A DNA stretch of 13,749 bases from Stigonema ocellatum SAG 48.90 = DSM 106950 (GCA_016903675.1 JADQBA010000197.1:1-13749); one strand, 5' to 3'; counted from the first letter of the stretch, positions 1 to 5,862 are shown. The notes: generated from the letters alone by a model not told the origin. Program-made: numbers and translations.

Positions 1-6
1 GTTTCT

Positions 7-263
7 CCGGGTTTCTCCAGTTTCTCAAGCCGTCAACTATCCTTAACCGAACGGTATTGGTACGAATTCAGTATTTTTACGAGATTGTGAGACTACATTT
101 TCGGAATTTTATTGAGCGATCGCCCAAAGGGCAGTGGCGAAGCCAATCGCCCACAATGATGTCGCCACTCCTGCGCTACAGTCCAACTCTCATCACTAGT
201 AGTCTGGCAACCTTCTTTAAGCTTGGTTTGTGATAATTTGTTCGTAGTAAGGACTTTAGTCCT
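7..263. repeat. 257-bp direct repeat, copy A
   Basis: This stretch recurs in the same orientation at 1296-1552 with no indels and only about four mismatches that I can see (near positions 26, 115, 169 and 249). It contains a HIP1-like GCGATCGC core followed by a degenerate palindromic segment (about 114-152), and it ends in the small inverted repeat AGGACT/AGTCCT. The stop-rich content and its duplication around a gene pair argue for a non-coding repeat. Bases 264-423 carry no gene and probably hold the promoter of the following antitoxin gene. Confidence 0.9.
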
Positions 264-423
264 CGTATTTTTGAGGACTCAGGACTACTACAAACCCATC
301 AAAGTTGACTAGCCAGCCTACTAGCACCACCAATTTTTGGTCAAATCCGAATTTGTCTTCAACGGCTGTTTTTTAGTACATTGTGAGAGAATATATTTGC
401 TCGCAATCAACAGCAGGAGGCGT

Positions 424-693
424 ATGAGTCCTGAACAATTGCTTTTGGAGAAATGGAGATCGCTCCCCCCGGACAAGCAACAAGAAGCCATTGATTTTGT
501 GGAGTTCTTGAAATTCAAGACAACTTCTACCACTGCGCATAAAGCCGAACCGAAGTCAAAGCCTCTTTTGGGCGAACGGTTGCGGAATATCCGTGAAGAA
601 ATTGTTGCCTCTGGTGTGTCGTTGCTGGATTGGGAAGGAGTGGAACGTGAAAAAGCCTCGCGTAGAGGTGGATATCGAGAAGACGCTGAATGA
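424..693 (+). CDS. VapB/DUF2281-like antitoxin
   Basis: An 89-residue protein, probably the antitoxin that neutralises the PIN-domain RNase encoded next to it. The start is ATG 424 because AGGAGG lies just upstream; the frame is open further 5' (from 337) but has no comparable ribosome binding site there. Residues 3-27 (LLEKWRSLPPDKQQEAIDFV and following) match the N-terminal helix typical of DUF2281-type antitoxins. The C-terminal half, with LLGERLRNIREEIVASGV and a basic tail, is the kind of region expected to bind the toxin groove. Its TGA overlaps the toxin ATG in an ATGA junction (690-693), the usual translational coupling of toxin-antitoxin operons. The family assignment rests on sequence memory; the pair arrangement is seen directly. 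Confidence 0.82.
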   Translation: MSPEQLLLEKWRSLPPDKQQEAIDFVEFLKFKTTSTTAHKAEPKSKPLLGERLRNIREEIVASGVSLLDWEGVEREKASRRGGYREDAE

Positions 694-1109
694 CTCGCAC
701 ATTTATCGATTCAGGCGTACTCATTGCAGCAGCACGGGGCGAGGGAGCAATTGCCCAAAGGGCACTGACAATTCTTCTAGATCCAAACCGAGAGTTGGCG
801 TCCAGCATCTTTCTAAAACTAGAGGTGCTACCGAAAGCAATTTATAACAATCGAACCAGCGAAGTTAGGTTCTATGAGGAATATTTTGATGCAGTCTCGT
901 ACTGGGCAACGTCCGTTGATCAAATCATCCAGAACGCATATCGAGAGGTTACTGAATCAGGATTGGGAGCAATGGATGGCCTTCATGTCGCAGCAGCCGT
1001 TTCAGTCAGTGCAGTAGAATTTATTACGAACGAGAAGCCCGAAAAGTCAATTCACCGCACTAAGAGCATACAAGTTATCTCTATTTGGTCTAATAGTAAC
1101 ACCTCATGA
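690..1109 (+). CDS. VapC-like PIN-domain toxin (RNase)
   Basis: A 139-residue PIN-domain protein, expected to be a Mg-dependent ribonuclease toxin. The acidic residues of the PIN active site are visible: D7 in FIDSGVLI, E45 in LKLEVL, D96 in GAMDGLHVAAA, and the closing VEFITNEKPEKS strand with T113 and E115 where many relatives have TND. Length and motif spacing fit an intact protein. It overlaps the upstream antitoxin gene by 4 bp, so the two are surely co-transcribed. The whole module is bracketed by 257-bp direct repeats, which suggests movement or duplication of this segment. The RNA target cannot be read from the sequence. Confidence 0.88.
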   Translation: MTRTFIDSGVLIAAARGEGAIAQRALTILLDPNRELASSIFLKLEVLPKAIYNNRTSEVRFYEEYFDAVSYWATSVDQIIQNAYREVTESGLGAMDGLHVAAAVSVSAVEFITNEKPEKSIHRTKSIQVISIWSNSNTS

Positions 1110-1270
1110 CTATAACAGGGCTATTTCATTAGGGGGAAGTAGAGAGTAGGGAATTTCTTATTTCCATGCTCAATATTCCTAATTCATAACTTTTTACAAC
1201 CCATTCCCAATCAAAATAAACGGTGCCCAATGATTCGGATAAGCACCAGTCCAGAAACCCGCACCAGCCC

Positions 1271-1305
1271 AGAAACCCGGTAAATAAGTGCGAAACCGGG
1301 TTTCT
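1271..1305. repeat. Short inverted repeat (AGAAACCCGGT stem)
   Basis: AGAAACCCGGT (1271-1281) and ACCGGGTTTCT (1295-1305) are perfect 11-bp complementary arms around a 13-nt loop. The right arm runs into the start of direct-repeat copy B. A tandem echo of CCAGAAACCCG lies just upstream (about 1252-1262). There is no following T-run, so it is more likely a dispersed repeat than a terminator of the PIN gene. Bases 1110-1270 show no gene. Confidence 0.6.
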
Positions 1306-1552
1306 CCAGTTTCTCCAGCCGTCAACTATCCTTAACCGAACGGTATTGGTACGAATTCAGTATTTTTACGAGATTGTGAGACTACATTTTCGGAATTTTA
1401 TCGAGCGATCGCCCAAAGGGCAGTGGCGAAGCCAATCGCCCACAATGATGTCGCCACTCCCGCGCTACAGTCCAACTCTCATCACTAGTAGTCTGGCAAC
1501 CTTCTTTAAGCTTGGTTTGTGATAATTTGTTCGTAGTGAGGACTTTAGTCCT
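1296..1552. repeat. 257-bp direct repeat, copy B
   Basis: Second copy of the repeat at 7-263, at an exact offset of 1289 bp. A 99-codon open frame crosses it, but the frame mostly consists of repeat sequence and is not a convincing gene. Recombination between the two copies would delete the antitoxin/PIN-toxin pair. Confidence 0.9.
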
Positions 1553-1562
1553 AATCGTTAGG

Positions 1563-1602
1563 GCTGACTACAGTTGACAGTCAACCGTCAACTGTAGTCA
1601 GC
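1563..1602. repeat. Perfect 16-bp-stem hairpin
   Basis: GCTGACTACAGTTGAC (1563-1578) and GTCAACTGTAGTCAGC (1587-1602) are perfectly complementary around an 8-nt loop. The stem is too long and too symmetrical for chance. No T-tract follows on either strand, so intrinsic termination is doubtful. It lies immediately left of the MITE, as part of a stack of repeats. Confidence 0.75.
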
Positions 1603-1616
1603 GAAAAACTTGATAT

Positions 1617-1841
1617 TAGGACTTACGCATTGACAGAGAGAATCAACTGTGCATTATCTCTCGTTACAAGGCTCTGCCTTGTAATGCTCTTGTAGGAGGC
1701 TCTGCCTCCGTTAACCCAGGAGGCAGAGCCTCCTTGATCTCATTCCCAGGCAGAGCCTGGGAACGAGGCAGAGCAAGAGTTTTAGGTTAATAAGCTTGGT
1801 ATTCACATACAAGGCTCAATTTGTAAAGTGCGTAAGTCCTA
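1617..1841. mobile_element. 225-bp MITE with terminal inverted repeats and GATAT target duplication
   Basis: The element begins TAGGACTTACGCA (1617-1629) and ends with the exact complement TGCGTAAGTCCTA (1829-1841). It is flanked on both sides by GATAT (1612-1616 and 1842-1846), a 5-bp target-site duplication. It encodes nothing. Inside are several nested palindromes built on a GGCAGAGCC core (about 1663-1775), which look like a separate repeat family packed into the element. The same terminus, followed by TTGACA as here, recurs alone at 5141, so the mobilising transposase probably exists elsewhere in the genome. No transposase lies in this window. Bases 1110-1971 carry no gene other than repeats. 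Confidence 0.83.
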
Positions 1842-1971
1842 GATATTTACAAATCATTTAGGACTGCTATAGGAATCATAATCAAGGCGGAGCACAAATT
1901 GAACTACCGATACCTCACAGCCTCTTCTCTATTTTGAACCAATTTCCTAGAGTCTTAAAGCCCCAATAATT

Positions 1972-2286
1972 ATGAGTAATGATTTCTGGAGTCAAGTGAA
2001 GTCCAAGTATCTCTTAGGAGAGCTAATACACGGCAAGGTAGAGTACCATGCTCCCTTCGGAATTTTCGTCGATATTGGTGATGTAAACGTCAGAGGACTT
2101 GTCCAGATTACTGATTTTGTCGATACGGGGGATATGACACCCCAGATGTATCTTGATGTTGGCTCACCAATAGGCGCAGTTGTGATTGGCTACACAGAAG
2201 ATAAACGAAACCAAGTTTGGTTGAGTGTAAAACCTAGTGTACTGCTCTCATTCGCTTGTACATCTGAAGATGCCAGTTGTAAGTGA
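1972..2286 (+). CDS. S1 RNA-binding domain protein
   Basis: A 104-residue protein that is almost entirely one S1 (OB-fold) RNA-binding domain. Residues about 16-88 show the family pattern: a glycine and valine opening the first strand (ELIHGKVEYHAPFGIFVDIG), then RGLVQITDF, an acidic GDMTPQMYLDVG loop, then IGAVVIGYTED and VWLSVKPS. The likely role is binding RNA or ribosome-associated RNA in the cytoplasm, but no partner or catalytic domain is attached. ATG 1972 has only a weak upstream purine stretch. The gene stands alone between a MITE and a decayed antitoxin gene, so context gives little help. Confidence 0.85.
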   Translation: MSNDFWSQVKSKYLLGELIHGKVEYHAPFGIFVDIGDVNVRGLVQITDFVDTGDMTPQMYLDVGSPIGAVVIGYTEDKRNQVWLSVKPSVLLSFACTSEDASCK

Positions 2287-2289
2287 GCA

Positions 2290-2351
2290 GTTATAACGCA
2301 AGCGATGCCACAGGCAAGCCGCTCCGCGTCTACGCACTACGGCATTATAAC
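2290..2351. repeat. Small intergenic repeat with GTTATAA/TTATAAC ends
   Basis: A 62-bp segment that begins GTTATAA (2290-2296) and ends TTATAAC (2345-2351). It carries a GCGATGCC...GCCGCTCCGCGTCTACGC type core, a pattern common between genes in filamentous cyanobacteria. It is a short dispersed repeat; no target duplication is evident. Confidence 0.45.
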
Positions 2352-2386
2352 TAGAGTATATATAGAATATTGGGCAGGAAAGTAAG

Positions 2387-2562
2387 ATGAATACAGCCAT
2401 CCTTGAGCAAGTGATCGAGCAACTGAAAGTTATGCCTCAAGACTTGCAACAGGCTCAAAAGTTCAAGGTGTTCCAGGTTCGCAATTGCTACGTTTTGCTG
2501 GTGCAATACCAGCTGAGGACATACAGTTGATTCGCGAAGCAATTGAACAAGACTGTGGTTAG
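2387..2562 (+). pseudogene. Frameshifted, internally deleted antitoxin-like gene
   Basis: A good ribosome binding site (AGGAAAG) precedes ATG 2387, and the first frame reads MNTAILEQVIEQLKVMPQDL, the N-terminal helix of a DUF2281-like antitoxin. After about codon 23 the homology moves to another frame: SKVQGVPGSQLLRFAGAI, then PAEDIQLIREAIEQDCG and a stop at 2560-2562. The usual central helix seems to be missing and the usual acidic C-terminus is cut short, so a deletion that was not a multiple of three is the simplest explanation. No toxin gene follows; a nuclease-like frame instead begins inside its last 20 bp. The assignment rests on recognising the family pattern by eye. Confidence 0.65.
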
Positions 2563-2911
2563 CTCATTTAATGACGTTATTAACGAAGCACTTAACTCAG
2601 GCGACCCTAAAAAGGTTTTAGAAGGTATAGTAGCTAATGCCATCATTCAAGCAGGATATGAGTTAATAAGCTTCAATAAAGAAGTGGGTATGAATGGCTC
2701 AATTGGTGAAATTGATGTAGAAACAGCTAACGTTATCATCGAAGTAACAACCCAGACCTCCCGCAAGTTAAAGCAAATTAAAAAACTAAGATCAAATCTT
2801 GATTTAAATCCATTAAGTAAAGCAGTGATTCTCTATGCACCTAATTACAAATTAACTGCGGCTCAAGATATCATCAATGTCGGGGGTTATGTAGTTCGTA
2901 CTCAAGAGTAA
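2543..2911 (+). CDS. Orphan PD-(D/E)XK-like nuclease domain, possible toxin tip
   Basis: A 122-residue frame with no ATG near its 5' end: an in-frame stop sits at 2528-2530, and the first candidates are TTG 2543 and GTG 2555, neither with a clear ribosome binding site. The core reads GSIGEIDVE (52-60), then VIIEVTT (64-70), QTSRKLKQIKKL (71-82), AVILYAP (94-100) and GGYVVRTQE (114-122). That order (acidic GEIDV strand, an E-x-T strand, a basic helix, a hydrophobic strand) fits a restriction-endonuclease-like fold with D58 and E67 as metal ligands and T69 in place of the usual lysine. Such domains occur as C-terminal tips of large polymorphic toxins. Its small size, missing start and downstream partner gene fit a displaced tip. 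Nuclease activity is inferred, not shown. Confidence 0.62.
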   Translation: MNKTVVSSFNDVINEALNSGDPKKVLEGIVANAIIQAGYELISFNKEVGMNGSIGEIDVETANVIIEVTTQTSRKLKQIKKLRSNLDLNPLSKAVILYAPNYKLTAAQDIINVGGYVVRTQE

Positions 2912-2947
2912 TTATTAGAATTAATGTCCATAGTAGGAGCATAATCA

Positions 2948-3331
2948 ATGCCAGAACCTATTTCTCTAATTTCCAGTGCTGATATTAAGCCTGAGGAATT
3001 TACTAATTTTTTACGGCAAGTAGGAGCAGTGTTGCATCCTGATAATTTGTATGATGGATGTTTGTCTAAGGGGAACCTCCATGTTTGGATTGCTTTAGAT
3101 AATAGTGAGCTAAAAAACTTTGATGCTGATGAAATTGAGTTAATTACGCAACAGCTTGGTAGTAGTCCACAAACTCATATACTGCTTGATATCAGTAAAA
3201 AACTAGGCAGTGAACAAATAGCACTTGAGTTTGCCTGTAAGTTGGCTACCCGATGGAATTGCGTTATCTACGACTATGACCAAAAAATTCATTCAAGACA
3301 AGAATTATTAGATTTGTGCCAAATAGCTTAA
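2948..3331 (+). CDS. Hypothetical protein, candidate immunity partner of upstream nuclease
   Basis: A 127-residue, mildly acidic, cytoplasmic-looking protein with no signal peptide or membrane segment. ATG 2948 is preceded by AGGAG at 2935-2939, much better than the start of the gene before it. It lies 36 bp after the nuclease-like frame on the same strand. Notable patches are EFTNFLRQVGAVLHPDNLYDG, HVWIALDN and HILLDISKKLGSEQ, then a C-terminal region with CKLATRWNCVIYDYD. I recall similar cyanobacterial proteins but no established function. Position, size and acidity suggest an immunity protein binding the nuclease; this is inference from context. Its last 24 bp overlap a truncated minus-strand gene, so a rearrangement junction lies near its stop codon. 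Confidence 0.75.
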   Translation: MPEPISLISSADIKPEEFTNFLRQVGAVLHPDNLYDGCLSKGNLHVWIALDNSELKNFDADEIELITQQLGSSPQTHILLDISKKLGSEQIALEFACKLATRWNCVIYDYDQKIHSRQELLDLCQIA

Positions 3332-3451
3332 GGTAAAAATATTCTGGGCGTATAGCTGTTGGGCGATTTCCTGACGGATTGCTTGTTCGCCTTGACTAAG
3401 AGAATCCGGCGATATTTGTAGGTTAATGGGAGCGACAAATTGACTCATCAT
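3308..3451 (-). pseudogene. Truncated UPF0175-family protein
   Basis: On the minus strand from ATG 3451 a 47-codon frame begins MMSQFVAPINLQISPDSL, continues as SQGEQAIRQEIAQQLYAQNI and FT, then runs into unrelated sequence (LSYLAQI) and stops. The first 40 residues match the N-terminal strand and helix of UPF0175 small proteins, whose members normally continue with a helix-turn-helix-like half. That half is missing, and the homology ends exactly where the 3' end of the plus-strand gene begins (about 3331). The start overlaps the stop of the upstream minus-strand gene in an ATGA junction, so the two were an operon. This is probably a gene cut by insertion or deletion. Confidence 0.7.
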
Positions 3452-3687
3452 TCGCCTCGACGGTAAGCCTCAATCTCTGCGGCAATTTCTTCTTCTGTGA
3501 TTTCCTGTACTCCTGGAATTGCCAGAGTGAGGTCAAACAAATCTCTAACTTTTTTACTAATTTCTGCTCTCTCATTATTTTTAGCACAAATAATCACTTC
3601 AACCCGTTGTCCTGGCTGAAATGGTAAATTAGATAAAACTACATTATTAGGGTCTTCAATTGTGACATATGTTTTGTAAACGTTCAT
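3448..3687 (-). CDS. Small antitoxin-like hypothetical protein
   Basis: A 79-residue protein starting MNVYKTYVTIEDPNNVVLSN, then LPFQPGQRVEVIICAKN, and ending in an acidic helix EITEEEIAAEIEAYRRGE. The N-terminal beta-rich segment with PGQRVEV resembles the swapped-hairpin style of small transcription-factor antitoxins, and the charged tail would be the partner-binding part. Its TGA overlaps the ATG of the truncated UPF0175 gene, a pairing typical of toxin-antitoxin style operons. Upstream on the minus strand, AAGGA lies about 12 nt before the ATG. Function is not established; antitoxin is a context-based guess. Confidence 0.72.
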   Translation of the reverse strand: MNVYKTYVTIEDPNNVVLSNLPFQPGQRVEVIICAKNNERAEISKKVRDLFDLTLAIPGVQEITEEEIAAEIEAYRRGE

Positions 3688-3723
3688 TTTAACTTAATCC
3701 TTACTTGAAAAAAATATGTTTTT

Positions 3724-3770
3724 ACCGAGCGATTGCCCAAAGGCCAGTGGCAAATCCGATCGCTCACCGT
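3724..3770. repeat. Degenerate copy of GCGATCGCCCAAAGG intergenic repeat
   Basis: This segment (ACCGAGCGATTGCCCAAAGG, then CCAGTGGCAAATCCGATCGC) is a diverged relative of the palindromic core inside the 257-bp direct repeats (about 109-152 and 1398-1441). It sits in the region between the minus-strand operon and the plus-strand Phd-like gene, whose promoters must lie around it. Confidence 0.55.
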
Positions 3771-3914
3771 CTGAGTACGATTCGTCATGATGATCGCATT
3801 TACGTGATTAAAGCTTTTGCCATTGTGATTGTAAGATGGTAAATCGCAAGTCTGAAAAAAAATCTAATTCTGTACAATAGATTTGGTGCAGTGTTTATCG
3901 AAAACGAGATCATT

Positions 3915-4151
3915 ATGACAATGAGCATCACGATTGAGGAAGCCACTACCAGCCTCCTTGATTTGCTAGATCGGGTTAGCAAAGGTGAAGAGATTAGCAT
4001 TCTTAAAGATGGTCAAGAGATTGCGAGGCTTGTTCCTGCATTGCCAGTGTTGCCACCTAGAGTTCCGGGTACTGCGGCTGGAATGATTACAATTGGACCA
4101 GATTTTGACGAACCCTTACCTGATGATATTTTAGCAGCTTTTGTTGCATGA
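3915..4151 (+). CDS. Phd/YefM-type antitoxin
   Basis: A 78-residue antitoxin. MSITIEEATTSLLDLLDRVS, then KGEEISILKDGQEIARLVP is the Phd/YefM DNA-binding fold signature: a short strand, two helices, and the strand where G-Q-E-I-A-R-L-V-P closes the fold. The C-terminal PRVPGTAAGMITIGPDFDEP plus LPDDILAAF is the flexible toxin-binding tail often seen in cyanobacterial members. ATG 3915 is chosen; ATG 3921 is also possible, and the GTG at 3891 upstream lacks support. A TACAAT box at 3873-3878 could be its -10. The stop overlaps the ATG of a PIN-toxin gene (4148-4151). That toxin is truncated, so this antitoxin may now be an orphan. Confidence 0.85.
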   Translation: MTMSITIEEATTSLLDLLDRVSKGEEISILKDGQEIARLVPALPVLPPRVPGTAAGMITIGPDFDEPLPDDILAAFVA

Positions 4152-4315
4152 GGGCACTTCTAGATACCCACGCATTCCTTTGGTGGGTGACGAATAACCC
4201 GCAGCTATCGTCAACTGTAAAATCTATCCTGCGCGATCGCAATAACCAGTTGCACCTTCTCAATAAGGATAGGGTGGGCTTTAGCCCCTACAAACGGTGT
4301 GGTTCATTTAGGTGA
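4148..4315 (+). pseudogene. Truncated PIN-domain toxin (VapC-like) remnant
   Basis: The frame opens MRALLDTHAFLWWVTNNPQL, the standard N-terminus of a PIN toxin with the first catalytic aspartate at D6, and continues for about 37 residues (SSTVKSILRDRNNQLHL). It then enters a GGGTGGGCTTTAGCCCCTAC palindromic repeat and stops at 4313-4315. The remaining acidic residues of the PIN site (about 100 residues more would be expected) are absent. The ATGA overlap with the Phd-like antitoxin shows it was once a working module. I found no C-terminal fragment in the sequence up to 4489. Confidence 0.8.
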
Positions 4316-4489
4316 AAACTGCTGTAATCTCTTGCAGATGGTCAGCTTATTTCTACCGCGTTGTACTAGTTTAGTTGCTTTGAGGATACATAAAGGTCGC
4401 GCAGTGGTTTGCCACGAGGCATCACCAATGGTTAACTCTTTGCTATCCTATATATGTAAACTACTTTTCAATGATTATGGTTAACACTT
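4316..4489. other. Intergenic stretch with repeat fragments
   Basis: No convincing gene. It follows the repeat-interrupted PIN remnant. A CGCAGTGGTTTGCCACGAGG fragment near 4399-4418 resembles dispersed cyanobacterial intergenic repeats. The last 60 bases are AT-rich and may hold the promoter of the next small gene. Confidence 0.4.
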
Positions 4490-4696
4490 ATGGCAGGGAG
4501 AAAGAAACTTGATCGCACTAATCTCCATGCAAGAGTTGCACCGGGAACAGGAGATAAGCTCAAAGAAATCGCGCAATTACTAGGATATATCTATGATAGC
4601 GAAGGGTCAACAGGTCAGTTATTAGATGCTATAGCCAATGGTGAATTAATATTAATCTCCACTAAAAATAGAAGTGAAACTTCTAAAAGTAGCTAA
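4490..4696 (+). CDS. Small conserved-looking hypothetical protein, possibly ribbon-helix-helix
   Basis: A 68-residue basic protein: MAGRKKLDRTNLHARVAPGT, then GDKLKEIAQLLGYIYDSEGS and TGQLLDAIANGELILIS. The layout (basic N-terminus, short strand LHARVAP, helix with K-x-x-A, a turn with G-S-T, second helix LLDAIANGE) fits a ribbon-helix-helix DNA-binding fold, but no family was firmly recognised. The ribosome binding site is weak. It precedes another small hypothetical gene on the same strand by 74 bp. Its composition is like that of its neighbours. Confidence 0.65.
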   Translation: MAGRKKLDRTNLHARVAPGTGDKLKEIAQLLGYIYDSEGSTGQLLDAIANGELILISTKNRSETSKSS

Positions 4697-4770
4697 TTTT
4701 ATTATACATAAGTGGTGGAAAATAAATTTGGGTACATTTAATGTCCCCAGTCGTCCAAAAAAGGTGGTAC

Positions 4771-5100
4771 ATGATGATAAGTTCAAATACAACAGTTGTT
4801 CATCCTGTTTACTACCGAATTATTGAGCGTCGTGGTAACGGTTGGGCTTTTAAAGAAGGTGAATCATTCGTTAATTGGTTTAATGAGCCAATTGAGCCAC
4901 AATTCGATTTATTTGCAGCCTTCGACACTTCTATGAAGAAGGTTGCCATTGAGCTATTTAGAATTAACGGTGGCAAGCAAGGTTATTATATAGCTAACAT
5001 ACTGGATAAAAAATACTACTATTGTGGTACCGAGTGGTTAGATGTGAAAGCCAAACTTCAAGAATTGGGGATTGGTAGACCCGACCCAATGTCAGCCTGA
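4771..5100 (+). CDS. Hypothetical protein, unknown function
   Basis: A 109-residue protein with no signal peptide or membrane segment. The start is ATG 4771, since AAGGTGG (about 4761-4767) directly precedes ATGATG; the frame stays open back to an ATG at 4741, which lacks such a site. Aromatic-rich stretches stand out: VVHPVYYRIIERRGNGWAFK, VNWFNEPIEPQFDLFAAFD and GYYIANILDKKYYYCGTEW. It ends VKAKLQELGIGRPDPMSA. I cannot name a family or mechanism. Bases 5101-5917 after it hold no intact gene, only repeats and relics listed separately. Confidence 0.7.
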   Translation: MMISSNTTVVHPVYYRIIERRGNGWAFKEGESFVNWFNEPIEPQFDLFAAFDTSMKKVAIELFRINGGKQGYYIANILDKKYYYCGTEWLDVKAKLQELGIGRPDPMSA

Positions 5101-5140
5101 AGACTGACCCTGGATGCCAAGATTGGTCAGTAGAGAGTTA

Positions 5141-5159
5141 TAGGACTTACGCATTGACA
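5141..5159. repeat. Solo MITE terminus
   Basis: TAGGACTTACGCATTGACA repeats the left end of the 225-bp MITE at 1617, in the same orientation. No TGCGTAAGTCCTA partner was found between here and 5917, so this looks like a decayed or one-ended copy. Confidence 0.65.
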
Positions 5160-5181
5160 AAAATCATCAGATATGATGTAG

Positions 5182-5201
5182 GGGCGTATTGCAATACGCC
5201 C
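5182..5201. repeat. 20-bp perfect palindrome
   Basis: GGGCGTATTGCAATACGCCC is self-complementary and lies just inside the solo MITE terminus. It is the type of short palindrome scattered through filamentous cyanobacterial genomes. No T-run follows, so a terminator role is unlikely. Confidence 0.65.
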
Positions 5202-5290
5202 TTACTCAACGTTTGATTTTTCCACGAATGAGAGAGTTTGCAATTTGGCTGCTTCCTGAGATTCGTGTGCATCGTCGTTAGTTTCACCTT

Positions 5291-5480
5291 GACACTCCCC
5301 ATGCCTAAAGGCAAGGGGATTCTGTAAGAGTTTCAGCCGTATCTCCTACATATCCGACTGTCGGAGTTTCCCACACATTGGCGGTGATTCCCTTAGGCGT
5401 GGTTCCTGGACTCAACCCACTTGGGATTGATAACTTCCGAGGCGTGACTTTCCCCCAGTCCGGGGGTAGGGTCCAAAATA
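5291..5480 (-). mobile_element. Decayed IS200/IS605-type right end with tnpB-like C-terminal relic
   Basis: Read on the minus strand, a frame ends in TPRKLSIPSGLSPGTTPKG, ITANVWETPTVGYVGDTAE and TLTESPCL. Its stop codon (5305-5307) sits inside a hairpin with arms CCCCATGCC and GGCAAGGGG (5297-5318), followed by GGAGTGTCAAG. A stop codon embedded in such a CCCC/GGGG hairpin is what I expect at the right end of IS200/IS605-type elements carrying tnpB, where the guide-RNA region overlaps the gene end. Only about 55 codons remain and no catalytic residues are present. The assignment depends on the hairpin pattern more than the protein. Confidence 0.4.
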
Positions 5481-5578
5481 ATTGACCTGTTTGACTCTAT
5501 GTATAGCACGAAGCTCACACTAGAGTCAACTGACAATCCGTGCGAAGCTCTCGCAAAAAAACATAGATTTTTGACGGG

Positions 5579-5594
5579 GACTGAAGTCCCCAAG
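5579..5594. repeat. GGGGACT/AGTCCCC palindrome
   Basis: GGGGACTGAAGTCCCC is a near-perfect small palindrome related to the AGGACT/AGTCCT ends of the direct repeats near 250-263. The sequence from here to 5729 contains a 65-codon open frame with no recognisable features and no ribosome binding site, which I do not call a gene. Confidence 0.5.
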
Positions 5595-5729
5595 AGTGCT
5601 TACCCCATGTCTGAAGTCATTTGCTCTGCGCCCTAAGATTTTCGGTCACCATCATCAGCCTCAGCTACTTGCACAATGTTGTCAGAGGGGGAGGCGTAAA
5701 CCGTTCGTACTACCGCACCAATACCCAAA

Positions 5730-5818
5730 GCTGATCGTAGAGACGCGATTAATCGCGTCTCTACAAGGGTTGTGGAAAATTACAAATCTGTAACTAAACG
5801 TAATTCATTACTAAATTC
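5730..5818. repeat. 89-bp inverted repeat, left copy
   Basis: This segment is the reverse complement of 10153-10241 with a single visible mismatch (in the run after CTACA, near 5766). It contains a perfect 28-bp palindrome (5737-5764) with arms GTAGAGACGCGATT and AATCGCGTCTCTAC. The copies lie outside, and point toward each other across, the five-gene cluster 5918-10106. The right copy is part of an element with its own terminal inverted repeats; this left copy has lost those ends. Confidence 0.88.
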
Positions 5819-5862
5819 GGCGTTGGTGAATTTTTTATCATCATCAGTATCTTTTCGAGTTT

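Noticed and set aside
337..423. Upstream extension of the first antitoxin
   Set aside because: The extra residues do not look like the family, and AGGAGG lies immediately before ATG 424.
1223..1522. 99-codon open frame
   Set aside because: It consists mostly of direct-repeat copy B, and the same sequence occurs at 7-263 as repeat DNA; no protein features.
1563..1602. Intrinsic terminator
   Set aside because: Strong stem but no U-tract on either side and no adjacent upstream gene; treated as a repeat.
2351..2542. Minus-strand 63-codon frame opposite the antitoxin relic
   Set aside because: Shadow of the relic, whose plus-strand reading shows antitoxin-like sequence in two frames and a good ribosome binding site.
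4299..4484. 61-codon frame downstream of the truncated PIN toxin
   Set aside because: GTG start without ribosome binding site, composition of intergenic repeat fragments, no recognisable domain.
5393..5593. 66-codon minus-strand ATG frame
   Set aside because: It overlaps the tnpB-like relic in another frame; the relic frame leading into the terminal hairpin is the better explanation.
5596..5793. 65-codon frame
   Set aside because: It runs into the 89-bp inverted repeat and its palindrome; no ribosome binding site and no family features.
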